Shown: positions 10,734 to 21,900 of the stretch, in pieces | How the letters are laid out: every line of letters starts with the position of its first letter | How positions within the stretch are numbered: position 1 is the first letter of the stretch | Source: Endocalyx cinctus | Taxonomy: Eukaryota > Ascomycota > Sordariomycetes > Amphisphaeriales > Apiosporaceae | DNA length: 64,000 nucleotides | Assembly (NCBI GenBank): GCA_001600455.1 | Contig: BCKC01000001.1 | Coordinates: 7,668,582 to 7,732,581 of the forward strand | Reading direction: 5' to 3' | Translations under genes and position numbers: made by a program | The notes under the pieces: generated by a model | Told to the model about the DNA's origin: nothing | What the model saw: only the letters and a program-made list of their open reading frames with translations | Database searches by the model: none

Positions 10734-11460
10734 TCTTGTTGGGTGAAACTTTAATTTCACTTTAATCTGGATATATATATATATATAAATATATATATAA
10801 TATATCAATAAATCTTCATACAATTCAAGATAAATATCTGCACTCTAATGTTGTTTCACGTCGCGTCGCGTCGCGTGTTGGGTGTCGCGTGCTATAATTT
10901 TGTACTTTAGGTCGCGTGGTCACGAGGTGAAGCAATGGAAAATGGAAGCGAATGTTTAGTTCAATAACTCCGTACTTCCACAAATAATGTAAAGTGGACA
11001 CTTACTTTTTCCATGCTTCTTTTCCTATTCCTAACTTGGAGGTTTTTGTCTGTTTTTCAAAATAGTGACGTCACCTATTTTCATACCGGTATTTCGGGGA
11101 TATGTCATCATCATTCTTACGAAAATTCTCTATTTACTATCTTTGTATTGACCAATCATGTTCAAAGTCCTGCTCAACTCAAGTCAAATGAAATAATGAC
11201 ATCGTAGTGTGTAGTACAATGTGCAAGGTGATATACTGTCGTGTTGATTCAACTTTGACCGGAGTATTCGGCATCTAATTTTCACCTGCATACGTTCTTG
11301 TCTTGATTTCTACATGCGCAAATAACCTATTGGTCGCTGAGTAATCGATGAGCGGAAGACAAACTGCCTATCCAATCTTTACTGCTGTTCTACCTTTCTC
11401 TTCTCTTCACCTTAATCTCACTTTTACTCCTTTTCTAGGACCTTCATACCAAAATCAATA
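10734..11460. other. Divergent promoter region with simple repeats
   Basis: This 727-bp gap separates the divergent YdeI-family and phosphate-carrier genes. A TA-rich microsatellite occupies about 10771-10805 and a (TCGCG)-type repeat 10858-10876. A CT-rich tract (11393-11440) directly precedes the carrier start, as in many strongly expressed fungal genes. Confidence 0.55.
10771..10805. repeat. TA microsatellite
   Basis: Nearly pure (TA)n with two interruptions, 38 bp upstream of the YdeI-family start codon on its template side. Confidence 0.85.
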
Positions 11461-12475
11461 ATGGCGTCAAGGCAGATGACGCCAGATTTTACAATCACAG
11501 ACTATGCCAAGTTCTTCGGTGCCGGTGCTCTGGCCGCTACAGCTACTCATGGCGTAAGTCTTCTTAGTCCTTCCGAGTTTTTTTTTTTTTTTTTTTCCTG
11601 TTCATTTTACTTACATATTCCCCTAAAAGGCGGCCACACCAATCGATGTGGTCAAAACCAGACTACAGATCGATGACGGTCTAAAAGGCATGAACATGAT
11701 TCGTGCCGCCCGCTCCATTGTAGCCAAAGAAGGTGCATCGGCTCTGCTGACCGGGTTCGGTCCTACCGCGGTCGGTTATCTCGTACAAGGTGGAGGTAAG
11801 TTCGCCGGGTACGAGTTTTTCAAAAAGAAGTACGTCGACCTGGTCGGCACGCCCCAGGAAGCCATCCGCCACCGCACCGGCATCTACCTTGGCGCCAGCG
11901 CCAGCGCCGAGTTCTTCGCCGATATCGCTCTCTGCCCCCTCGAAGCGACCCGGATTCGCCTCGTCTCGCAGAGGGGCTTCGCCTCGGGCCTCGCGAGCGG
12001 CTTTACGCGCCTCGCCCGAGAAGAAGGTTTCAGGGGTTTCTACTCCGGCTTCGTGCCCTTGCTCGCGAAGCAGGTCCCCTACGCCGTAGGCCAATTTTCC
12101 GTGCACGAAGCCGCCGTGGAGGTCATCTACCGCACCATGGGACCCGAGCGAAAGGAAAAGTTGACCCACGTCGAATCCACCGGCGTCGAGCTTGCCTCTG
12201 GTATCGTGGCCGGCGTAGCCGCCGCCGTACTCTCGCATCCCGCAGATACCCTACTCTCGGCTATCAATAAGGGCGCTGGTGATAAAGGCCAAAGCACGAC
12301 GTCCAGGATGTTTACCCTTGCTCGCGAGTTCGGCCCCAAGAGATTACTTCTCGCCGGCCTAGGGCCCAGGATCGTCATGACGTGTGGCTTGGTCGCTGGT
12401 CAGTTTGTTATCTACGCTCAGTGTAAAGCCCTGGTGGGTGCACCAGCTGGTATCGAAATACATAAAGAGGAGTAA
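11461..12475 (+). CDS. MIR1: Mitochondrial phosphate carrier
   Basis: Exons 11461..11553 and 11630..12475 join across a 76-nt intron (GTAAGT donor, long internal T run) to give 312 aa. Three repeats of the mitochondrial carrier family are visible, each with the P-X-(D/E)-X-X-(K/R) signature or a variant: PIDVVKTRLQ in repeat 1, PLEATRIR in repeat 2 and PADTLLSAINKG in repeat 3. ITDYAKFFGAGALAATATHG at the N-terminus and GFGPTAVGYLVQGGGKFAGY are typical of the phosphate/H+ symporter (Mir1/PiC), which imports phosphate across the inner membrane for ATP synthesis. A short sequence replaces a cleavable presequence. Codons in the second half are GC-rich, as expected for a highly expressed gene. 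The 3' end converges on the Rossmann-fold gene 276 bp away. Confidence 0.95.
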
Positions 12476-12751
12476 TTCTTCGAAGCAGACTTGGGAGCGA
12501 TGGTCAAAAAATTTCCCCCTCCTCCTGCAATGTTTAATTTTAATTTATATTCATAGGTTTCATTGCAGTTTATAAGGAGTTCATGAGAAAATTAGTTTCG
12601 TTTCTAAATCTCACATCGCGACATATTCTCACATACGTACATATGAACTTATCTATTTACGTACATAATGAAATTTCTTCATTAATGCATGTATGCCAAC
12701 TTCCTTGGGGTTAGTAGTCGACTCTTAGGGTAAAAAGTGATACTGTAAATA

Positions 12752-13639
12752 TTACCGAATCCGTCCCTGGGTAGGCCAAATGCCCATTCGGGCCCAAAAA
12801 GCTCTTCCGTCTAGTCTTCTACCCACCTCGGACTTCTCTCTCGGTAACGCCTTCACGTCCTTCTCCATCATCAACTGACCGACCCAACCCAACATCTCTT
12901 CATGCTTCATCTTCTTTTCTGTTGTAACGTTCTCATCGCGCAAGCCCACCAAAGCCCAATCCTGCACAAGATCCCACCAATCGTAGACGTGCATATCGCA
13001 TAAGACCCACCTCTTACCGGGCGTGAAGTCCCGGTGCAGAGCGACGACTGCCCGCGCCACGTCCTCCCCATGGATGACGTGCAAAGCTCCCTTCGCCCCT
13101 AAATCGGCCTTGGTCCGGATCACCCGGTCGACCCAGTCCCGGGGTTGTCTCGCGGCGCCGTACAGACCCGCCAGGCTCAGAACAGAAGCCGAGATACCCT
13201 TCAGCGCCAAGAGCTCGTCTTCGGCCGCGGCGCGCGCGTTTTCCGTATCGTACGGGCTCGTCTCCGAGTTCCAGGCCGGCGCGGTCCAGATGGAAGTAAC
13301 GCCAAATTGGATGTAGCGGAACTTGACATCCGTTTCTGACGATGACGAGACCGGATGCGTATCTCCGTATAGCTTGACCAGTTGCTTGGCTGGACCTTTG
13401 CCGGTAAGCGGGAACACGATCAAGATGGTGCGCGCGTACGGAAGAAGCCGAAACGGCGAAGGGTCGTCCGACGTCGGATCGAACTTGAAAGGGATGGTGC
13501 CGTCGCGGCCGGTAGTTGTAGTGGCCGCGTAATGGATGTCCTCGCGCTCGAGCAGCGGGATGAGGAATGTGGATGTCCAACCCGCGCCTAGTATTAACAA
13601 GCTCACTTGCTTTCGGTCTCCTTGCTCTGGGCTGGCCAT
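12752..13639 (-). CDS. NAD(P)-binding Rossmann-fold protein (YeeZ/epimerase-like)
   Basis: A single exon of 295 aa. I start it at MASPEQGDRK (13639); an upstream ATG at 13711 adds only 24 unconserved residues. The N-terminus has a nucleotide-binding beta-alpha-beta motif, VSLLILGAGWTSTFLIPLL, where GAGWTS stands for GxGxxG. Later segments (FRYIQFGVTSIW, SPYDTENARAAAEDELL, SVLSLAGLYGAARQPRDWV, LHVIHGEDVARAVVAL) fit the extended SDR/YeeZ-like group, which lacks a clear Tyr-X3-Lys pair. Substrate is unknown. It is probably a soluble cytosolic oxidoreductase or NAD(P) sensor. It is convergent with the phosphate carrier gene. Confidence 0.85.
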   Translation of the reverse strand: MASPEQGDRKQVSLLILGAGWTSTFLIPLLEREDIHYAATTTTGRDGTIPFKFDPTSDDPSPFRLLPYARTILIVFPLTGKGPAKQLVKLYGDTHPVSSSSETDVKFRYIQFGVTSIWTAPAWNSETSPYDTENARAAAEDELLALKGISASVLSLAGLYGAARQPRDWVDRVIRTKADLGAKGALHVIHGEDVARAVVALHRDFTPGKRWVLCDMHVYDWWDLVQDWALVGLRDENVTTEKKMKHEEMLGWVGQLMMEKDVKALPREKSEVGRRLDGRAFWARMGIWPTQGRIR

Positions 13640-15615
13640 AATGTTAGGGATAATCATTATTTTTCGCCTTAAAATCTTAAATTTAAGGGGTGGCAGATCT
13701 AGCAGGAACACATGAATGTAGTTGCCTGCTTGAAGGAAGTCAAAAAGATCTTATAAATGATGAAGTAATGATACCTCTTTACTACGATATGTAATTAAAT
13801 ACCTAAATGGGATAAACACATGCTAAGCTATGCTATGTGGCTGTGCTATAGACTTAACCATAGGCTAATCGAGGACTGGGTTTATGCGGTTAAGGAGAAA
13901 GGGGCGGGAAAGGAGTATATCAGGAGCGGAGACTGTTGGAGATGGACTGGTTTTCAACCTTTCCAGAGCTTTTCCACTTCCAAAAACCATCATACTTATT
14001 ACAGGATGGCAAGAAAAGCCATCAAATACATGGCAAGCAGAATGTCTCGTTTGAGAAGGCGATTATGTCGTTTCTTGGTTTGGAAGCATAAGTTACAACT
14101 CAGGGGTTGGTCTTCAAGCGGCATCCTCGACCACTCTACCGCGCAGATTCTAATCCAGCAGGGTGAGAGCTGATTCTCTTGTTCTCCTAGATGTAGCCTC
14201 GCCCATAGGTCTTAATCCGCTGCCAGCTTGTTAGTACGATCAGGCTAACTACTTCACAGTTACCATCCGGATTCGCTGTTTAGAGGGTTTACACTGCGTA
14301 CAGGTATTATATGGGCTGGGGTTTATGTGTTTAACGGGCAGCCCGGCCTGCCTTATTCAAAGTCTGATCTCAGGATCTCGAAGGAGTAAATTTTCCCACA
14401 GAACACGGTAGAGTCCGTAACATAAGTGCCTGATACCTGCTGTTCCCGCTAGATAAACCAATTAACTATGCCTATAATGAACGGGAAAGACTATTTTGGT
14501 ATTACACAGCGTGCAAATGGATATGACGCCGCTAATTTCATCTCTAATGCTATCGTATAAGACATTAATTCCATATTCATTTCTTTGTTCTGCTCATTTT
14601 CTGTGTCGATACTGAATTAAATTTGTAGGGGACTCGGGGTCATATAACACTCAATAACTAGATTCACGCCGGTAAATAAAACGTCAATTTGTCACATTTT
14701 CCGAAAACTCATATCATAAACACTAACAACTTCGTCTCGAGCTGTGCCTTTGAGATTGTTAATAGCAGACTATGATACTCTGCGTAAGCATAACCATCTG
14801 ACAAATTGACATGCCCTTCATCCTTATCGATGAAGCAGCCCTAAGCCCGGGGTAAGACTTGGACCCGGGCTGCCGGGTTCAGCTAACCGCCATTGAACCA
14901 CCCTCGGCAACTTTCCATATCCCCTAATCAATTAAGACCTCGTTGCAACTCTACGATCACCTTTCTTCGACTCATACGGGGCCGAATATGATATTCCATG
15001 TTCGTGGCAATCGTTGGGGAGAGTTGGTACAAAAAAGAAGGCTGCTAGTATAGTATAATGAGATCATTTGGTTAAACCAGTGAGTCGGTTGGGAATGCTT
15101 TGGAAAGCGACTCACAATCTATCTAAAATGGATAGAAAGTCTTCATATTGAAAGGATAAATTTCCAGAGAGGAGAGAAGAAACAAAAATATCATCCCAAG
15201 TTACAGAAATAGATGGGTATCAATTTCTCGAGTCTCGCCGAACTTAACCTTCGCCTGCTGTACATGTCCCTTGTGCGCTGCAAGTGAAAGCGATAACAAA
15301 ACCCACACAAAAATCAAATCCTGAAATTTATATGCCTCGCGCCCATGCTGTTCGAGTGTCCCATTCCTATCTGGCCTGTCTATTCGCCATCATGATCATG
15401 TTCATGTTTATGCCCGTGCTTTGCAAACATCGCTATATATATATATATATGATTGGACACCCTGCGCCCGTGAGTTTCAAACTTATACTGAGCGAAATAG
15501 AAGGATCGCTTTGATGATCCTTATTGGAAAGATAATTCATCACCGAAGTATGCGTTGTTGTATTTGCTACTCCTTTCTTTTTTTCGGGACATTCCCCCGA
15601 ATATTGTATTTCAAC
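13640..15615. other. 2-kb intergenic region
   Basis: A 117-codon open frame at 13820-14173 shows no domain or family resemblance and is not annotated. No tRNA or 5S gene was found after looking for A/B-box-like sequence. A short GC-rich segment (14840-14885) stands out from the AT-rich background. A TA microsatellite lies near 15433-15450. Confidence 0.5.
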
Positions 15616-16274
15616 TCAAAATCGATCTCGTCCGCTCGCGCTTGACCTCCTTTTCTTCTTCAGCATAAACGCATTTTGCTCCTCCTTCAACGTAACCCAA
15701 GCCCAGAACCAGAATAGAAATTCGATGAAGGCGAAAGCGAAGAAGACGCGATTGCGTAAGCCATCGCCACCGCTAGCAGTTCCATAGCTAGCGCTCACGA
15801 AAGGCACAGATGGGTGGGTGACGCCGGACGACAAGATGCTACGAGAGGCACTACGAGCCGATGTCGGGTGCGGTGTGGTGATATATGTAAACATGGCAAG
15901 CACGCTGAAGATCAAAATACGTGCCGGGGCTTGGGCACCCCAGTAATGGATTAACCAAACTTCTTGAGGCATCGAGAGAGAGATCAGATCGGATATACCG
16001 ACGAGGAAGAATATGACGGCGAGGAAGGAGGATGCGGGCGATGGGGTGGAGAAATACGTCGTTTCGGGCTGGTTTATTATGCGGTCGTTAGTATCAATAC
16101 TAGATAAATACCCAGGAGTGCAAACAGATGACTTACCATGCCCATGGACTCTCCAAGAACCCATACCAAGGCCTGGTCCGCGATGGTATTGGGATTGGTG
16201 AAAAAGAAGAAGGCCAAGGTGATGTGGAAGAGTGACAAGGAAGTCAATATAGTAGAAGCTGATATGAGAGCCAT
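15616..16274 (-). CDS. ILM1: Ilm1 family ER membrane protein
   Basis: Exons 16274..16137 and 16068..15616 (68-nt intron, phase 0) give 196 aa. The start gives MALISASTILTSLSLFHITL, with the conserved LAFFFFTNPNTIADQALVWV and LGESMGM of the Ilm1 family (increased loss of mitochondrial DNA protein 1). Four hydrophobic segments are visible, at about residues 5-25, 55-78, 90-112 and 150-175, followed by a basic C-terminal tail (KKKRRSSASGRDRF). Yeast Ilm1 is an ER membrane protein whose loss destabilises mitochondrial DNA; the molecular role is not settled. The family's length and topology match well. Confidence 0.85.
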
Positions 16275-17003
16275 CTTGACGAGATGAAGTGTCTTTGGGG
16301 TGCTCTGGTTGTGCGCAACTCGTCAAACGCAATCTATTAAATCCGACGTTCAAAGGTTGGGAGGTGTGTTCTGCTATTTATCTACAAAGTAATATACTCT
16401 GAAGGAAAGGATTGGACTAAGAGGTGGGGAAGTGACGGAGCGAGCTTGTCCATCTCATTCACCGTAAAAGCGCATGTGTCTGAAGCTTAGATGAAATAAA
16501 GGTGTGGTCTTGTGAGTTATGAATGAGTTGTCCGATTGGAAAAAGAGTGACAAAAGGCATGAATTTCCAACATAGGACACGACACCACACCTGACAGCTG
16601 ACTTGTGACACAGGGGCTATTTATAGTGGAGTGCTTGTAGTACTTATAGCGTACGTTACGGCGGTAATACTACCTATAACAGGTATAGTATAGTGTGATC
16701 ATTAAGCTAATCCAAGGTTTTCCAACCTGGTCCGTTACTACCGTCCCCATCTTTTAAGGTTATCTGTTATCGGCTCACCTAAGCACTGTATCTACAATAA
16801 TATATGCATTAGCCACACACCACGATCATAAGCCATAATATGTGGCTTGTCGATAAGCTTGATTCATGGAGGGGCATGGCACAGAGACCTCTAACATATG
16901 GATATAGATATAGATATAGAGGGGTAGCTTCATTCAGATAGTACAGCAAATATACTACAACTATACGGTAAAAACCAACGTACTAATCTCGATAATATTA
17001 ATA
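16275..17003. other. Divergent promoter region
   Basis: This is the shared upstream region of ILM1 and the GGTase-I beta gene. A (TAGATA)-type repeat at about 16903-16921 lies 85 bp before the latter's start codon. No other structure is seen. Confidence 0.5.
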
Positions 17004-18574
17004 ATGGTTCAAGAAACGGATATGATTATAGACACAGCCCGCCACATCCGGTATTGGCAACGATGTTTTCGCTCCGTGCTCCCCCACCACTATACGAGCA
17101 TGGACAGCATCCGTCTCACGTTAGGATTCTTCATTCTCGCCGCCCTCGACCTCTTCTCCGAATCCGAAGATGCTAAAGAACCCTTGATAACTCCTCTCGA
17201 ACGCAAAAATACTCGCGCATGGATCCTCTCCCTCCAACATCCCCACGGAGGCTTCTGCGGTTCGCCTCATCACGTCCTCCCTAAGCGATATACGAGTCGC
17301 TTCAATTGGGAGACAGAGACCGAAGTCCCGCGAGACCCAGAAAATGCTAATTTAGCATCCACATATTTCGCACTGCTAACGTTGGGTATCGTCTCAGCCG
17401 GGGACGGCGCCAACGCTTTCGAGGGTGTGAACCGTGTTGCGACTCTAAGGTGGCTGAAAAAACTGCAAAGAGATGACGGAAGCTTTGGAGAGCTGATCAA
17501 CGAACATGGTTATATAGGCGGTGGTAAGGATATGCGATATTGTTACCTTGCCGCCACAATACGCTGGGCTCTAGGCGGTTCAGAAGACGGAGGCAAGGAA
17601 GACTTCGATGTCGATAAATTAGTAAAATACATTAGGAAGGCGCAGACTTTCGACGGTGGTATGGCCGAGAGCTCGACACATGAAAGCCATGGTGAGGAAT
17701 CCGCGCCTGCTTCTAAGTCACAGGCTTTATCTTCTGTACGGTATCTTAACCCGATTTTGAGCTAGGTGGTTACGCATACTGCGGTGTAGCGGCTCTATCG
17801 CTCCTCGACCTCGCAAATCCCGACCCTCGCGCGACGAAAGACAATTACCTCCAAGCGGGTATCCCTTCCGTACCTGCGTTAATACGATTCCTCGTCAGTC
17901 GGCAATTTCCTTACACGGACCCGCCCGACGAAGACAACGAAGACTCAGATCCGAACACGGCGAATCACCCTCTTCCCGATCTCGACGCCCTTTCCCTCGA
18001 CGACGATTCGTTATTAATAGGATTTAACGGGCGTCCCAATAAAGTAGCGGACACGTGCTACGCGTGGTGGGCGGCCGGTGCCCTGACGCTACTCGGCGAG
18101 GGCGAGCTCATCGACCGGGCACCCGCTCGGCGATTCCTCCTCGAGAAGACGCAGCACTTAATCGGCGGGTTTGCCAAGCACCCGGGCGGCCCGCCTGATA
18201 TCTACCACGCTTACATGGGTCTCGCCGCTTTGGGGACGATGGCTCTCTCTTCCTCCGAAAAAGCGGAGCGCGGACTCGGCGTCTTCGATCCTAGGCTGTG
18301 CGCCAGCGTCGGTGCGGGGCAAAGGATTAATAAAGCGAGAGAAACGCTACTCTCTCAGAAGGAAGAGAGTGAAGAAGAAGAAGAAGACAGCGAAGTGGAA
18401 AACGACGACTCCACCAGCAGCGAAAATTTGGAACGCAGCAAAGGCGTTGAAGAGGCGGTTAAGTCTCTCCAGAAGTATCAAAATTACTACAAGTCTCAGG
18501 GCAAGGACCCATATAAGGAGATGTTGAAATGGAATGTGCTGACAGGTGAAGGAATTCCTCCAGTACCGGAATAA
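17004..18574 (+). CDS. CDC43: Geranylgeranyltransferase type I beta subunit
   Basis: Exons 17004..17691 and 17766..18574 (74-nt intron) give 498 aa. The N-terminus has the family hallmark ARHIRYWQRCFRSVLPHHYT. Prenyltransferase alpha-alpha barrel repeats follow: NTRAWILSLQHPHGGFCGSP, NLASTYFALLTLG, LRWLKKLQRDDGSFGE, MRYCYLAATIRWAL, then HGGYAYCGVAAL rebuilt across the intron, and DTCYAWWAAGALTLLGEG with its zinc-site Asp and Cys. The heterodimer transfers geranylgeranyl from GGPP to CaaL-type proteins such as Rho1 and Cdc42, acting in the cytosol. An acidic serine-rich insertion (about residues 435-465) precedes the C-terminal helix. It is convergent with TRS130. Confidence 0.92.
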
Positions 18575-18934
18575 TTAAGAAGAAGCGATGTCATAAATCT
18601 TGATGCATCTGGCTAAATACCAACCTGTTTGATACATAAACTAGATGGGAACCAGATGTAGACGGTACAAACAAATGTAACACAAGACGCTATGCCTAAT
18701 AGAGGAGACTGACCATGGCAATGTCAATGTCTATGTTCTTAGTGAAATACATTCGTGTAAGAATAGTTTTCGTATGTAATGGCAAAATATAAAATAAAAT
18801 ACCCATCGCAAGCGTCAGTTTAAGGCTAGTTAGAGAAAATATTGGCTTTGGCATTCAAAACTCTTCCGTATTATATTGCACCTAATATATCATTTAAACA
18901 CAGCTTCACTTCTTGCACGTATGTATTGCTCAAC
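18575..18934. other. Convergent 3' intergenic region
   Basis: 360 bp between the 3' ends of CDC43 and TRS130. It is AT-rich with AATAAA-like sequence near 18790-18800 (aaaataaaata) as a possible polyadenylation signal. No gene is seen. Confidence 0.5.
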
Positions 18935-21900
18935 TCAAGCAACAATACTCCTCCCCCTTGTTACCATGCCCGACTCAACGTCTAGCACTAGCGGCCCACC
19001 GCCAGGTCCACTCGAGTCCAGACTGAGAGTGACGCGATTCCTATCGCCTATAATACGTACCGTCTCGCCGAGGTTTCTGTAGTCTGTTTCGAAGACGTTC
19101 TGTGATCCGCCGCCTAACGGGTCAGGGTTTGGCGGCTGCATTCCACCTACGGGTGTGTTAATCCCCCCGCTTCCGGAAACATCCGAGGCACGGATTTCCC
19201 TGATATCGACGCTCGGGTATGGTAAATAGCCTTCGCGGAGTGGGATGAGTAGGATAGGGATCTCGGCTTCAGTGTCTAAGGTACTGCTGAGATCTAACGG
19301 TGATAATGATGAATCAGTGGCATTCCCACCATCTGGGGCTGGAATGACAAAATGCCCTTTCCGTCGACCACCTAATAGCCACATATCCTGAGGCGCCGTA
19401 ATTTCATAGCTGAATTCTATATCGCTCATATATGAGATTGGAGTAGTCGTGTCCCATATACGTGTCCATTTTAGGGAGAGGGTGGCAGGTAGAAGCTGGT
19501 TTGTGCACGCTATCTCTTCGGGCGTTTCCAATGTAGTTTCCGGTTTTAAACGTATGTCTGTCGTATGCACAATACTCACAGAAGGTATATCTACGGGAAT
19601 AAAGATCGAAGTCAAAAGCTCTGGTGAGGATTTCCGGGCGTCGGGTAATGTAAGAGCAGGGTTCTTTGCCTGCCAAGTTTGTAGGAACGAAGACAGCGTT
19701 TTGGCCAAATCGGTTCTTCCCAAGCCTCCGAAATATTTCGACCAGTCAATAGAGGCCAGGAACGACGTGGGAACTGATCCCGTGAGCGCAATGCGTTCGA
19801 GGTCAAAGCCCGCTAGATTATTTCGTATATGAGGAATAATAGTGGAGACAAGAAGACGAGAGTATGAGTGTAGGGCAGGATCGGAAGAATTATCTTTCAA
19901 GGCTTCGACCATTGACGTCCGAAATATATTTTCGATCTCTTCTTGGATCACGGTGTAGCGCAACTTAAGATACATCGTTTTCTTGGTCTTCGGCCCAATC
20001 TTTCCCCCGTGTTTCCGCACGATCTTATACAAGAGGCTGGCTGGCTGCCTCGGAAAGATTGTAACTGGATTGCTAGGCGGAACGCCAAATTCGGACTCGA
20101 AAACATCCGATTCGAGAAGCTCGCTCTTGAACAAGCGCAGAGGACTGACATTCGCCGTAGATACTGTGAATCGAGAAAAAAGAGCCTTGTGTTTGAATAT
20201 ATCCTGAACATTTACGCCCAATGATAGGCTAGTATTAACAGTGGGAGTTTTAGAGAAGGTGAAGGTACCATGTTCAGTTTCGTATACGACATCTATACGT
20301 ATCGATATCGTTGGAGAGTCCTGCTCCGTGGTGTACGGGAAGCGAATTCGAACCGTCGTTCTCGGTGGTATCGACTCTAGATAAAATTGTCCACCCTGGG
20401 GTGGTTTAGATAAATCAACAGACGAGTCAACGCATTTCGCCTCGCTTGTAATAAGTCGCAGACCACCTGTCGCACCTCGGACACGAATCTCAGCGTTGCT
20501 TATATCATTCCAACCCGAGTCTATTTCAAGATCGACCGTGTTGTTCTTGTCTAAGTGGATAAGCTTCGAAGGATGTAGTTGGATATCAAAAGTATCCGCT
20601 CGATGATAGATTGGGACGAACGGCGATTTAACCAAATCAGTTGCCCTGTCCAGAGGGCGACTCGTATCACGTTCAAGGTGTAAGCGTAGATTGCCAGACA
20701 TGAGGTCTATCTTATCGATCTCATATAAACCGGGTATCGCAGACTAAAGAATATCGTCAGCATGATGGGTACGTCTGTAATTAAAATATGTAAAACTCAC
20801 GTTGCTAGTGAGCTTGACCTTGGTGGTGCCTGGTTTCACCGTTGTGGGTTTCTCAAGCTCTAGCCATATCTCTCTGCTAACTTTGCCAGAAGAGCTTGTC
20901 ATTCGCACCTTGGCCTTTGTGATTTGCAGATCATCTACGAGCAAACTCTTCACTGTCAGATGGATGGAGAAACCATCACATCCTTCGCGGTATTCTGGCG
21001 GGGATTCCACAGTTACACTGGAGAAAAAGCTAGAAAGTGGCATTTGAAGCTCACTAGGTAGCTCATTCGCCTCTTTGAGCAGGTCACCTAGGAAACCTTC
21101 GATCGAGTCCTTCTCCGGGTATTCGACATCTTTCTTTTCGCCGGTCTTACACAAGGATTTAGCTTGTTGTCGCTCTCTCTCAGCAGTTGCCGCTTTGGAC
21201 AAAAGCTTTAGCAGAACCTTGACGTATTCTTCTCGACGCTCCAGCTCTTTCAAGCATTTTGAATACATTATGAGCATGGATAGCTCAAGTAGACTCCATC
21301 CACTCTCGCCGAAGAAAGGGGTAGTCCTCCAAAAGTAAGATGCGGCTGATCCGTAGTCGTTAAGGTGATATTTCAGAACCGCGAGGTCAGCCATGCTAGC
21401 TTGGATGCAATGGGTGTGGTTCGCGACCGTAAAATGCCGCAGGGATTTGTCGGTGAGAATTTCGTAGAGACGGTAGAAGTCTTGGTCATTGTCTAACGCC
21501 GTTCGCAATAGCTTACTATCAATACCAGCAATTGCTACCACGAAATCATTATCGGCAGCTGCCTTTTTTTGTGCTTCGTCTGCCGGATCCACCTTCGATG
21601 CATCGTCGTTCAGGTCAATCTCTACCATATCAACCATACTGGATTCCCAGATGACAGGGACGGTAGCCCAGCCACCATTCCACCCTCGTTTCTTACCACA
21701 CTCTTCGAGAATATTTCTAGATACGCCGTACAATTCGGCCCTTCTAGCGGCGAGATCTTCTAAGCCGGCCTTAAGAAACGTCGAAGGAGTACTATCCGGC
21801 TCGTTCGTGCTTCGCCGTCTTCCGGGGAATACATTTGGACTTGGGGGGGCCGGAGGTATATTAGCACCACGACCGGCTGGTCTGATGCTCAAAGATGAGG

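Noticed and set aside
10734..10823. Upstream in-frame ATG for the YdeI-family protein
   Set aside because: The added 30 residues are Tyr/Ile repeats encoded by a TA microsatellite and are not part of the family.
13820..14173. 117-codon plus-strand open frame
   Set aside because: No domain, no signal or membrane segment, and no neighbour or splice structure to support it.
14085..14200. Possible tRNA-like segment on the minus strand
   Set aside because: No B-box (GGTTCGAATCC-like) sequence and no cloverleaf could be built.
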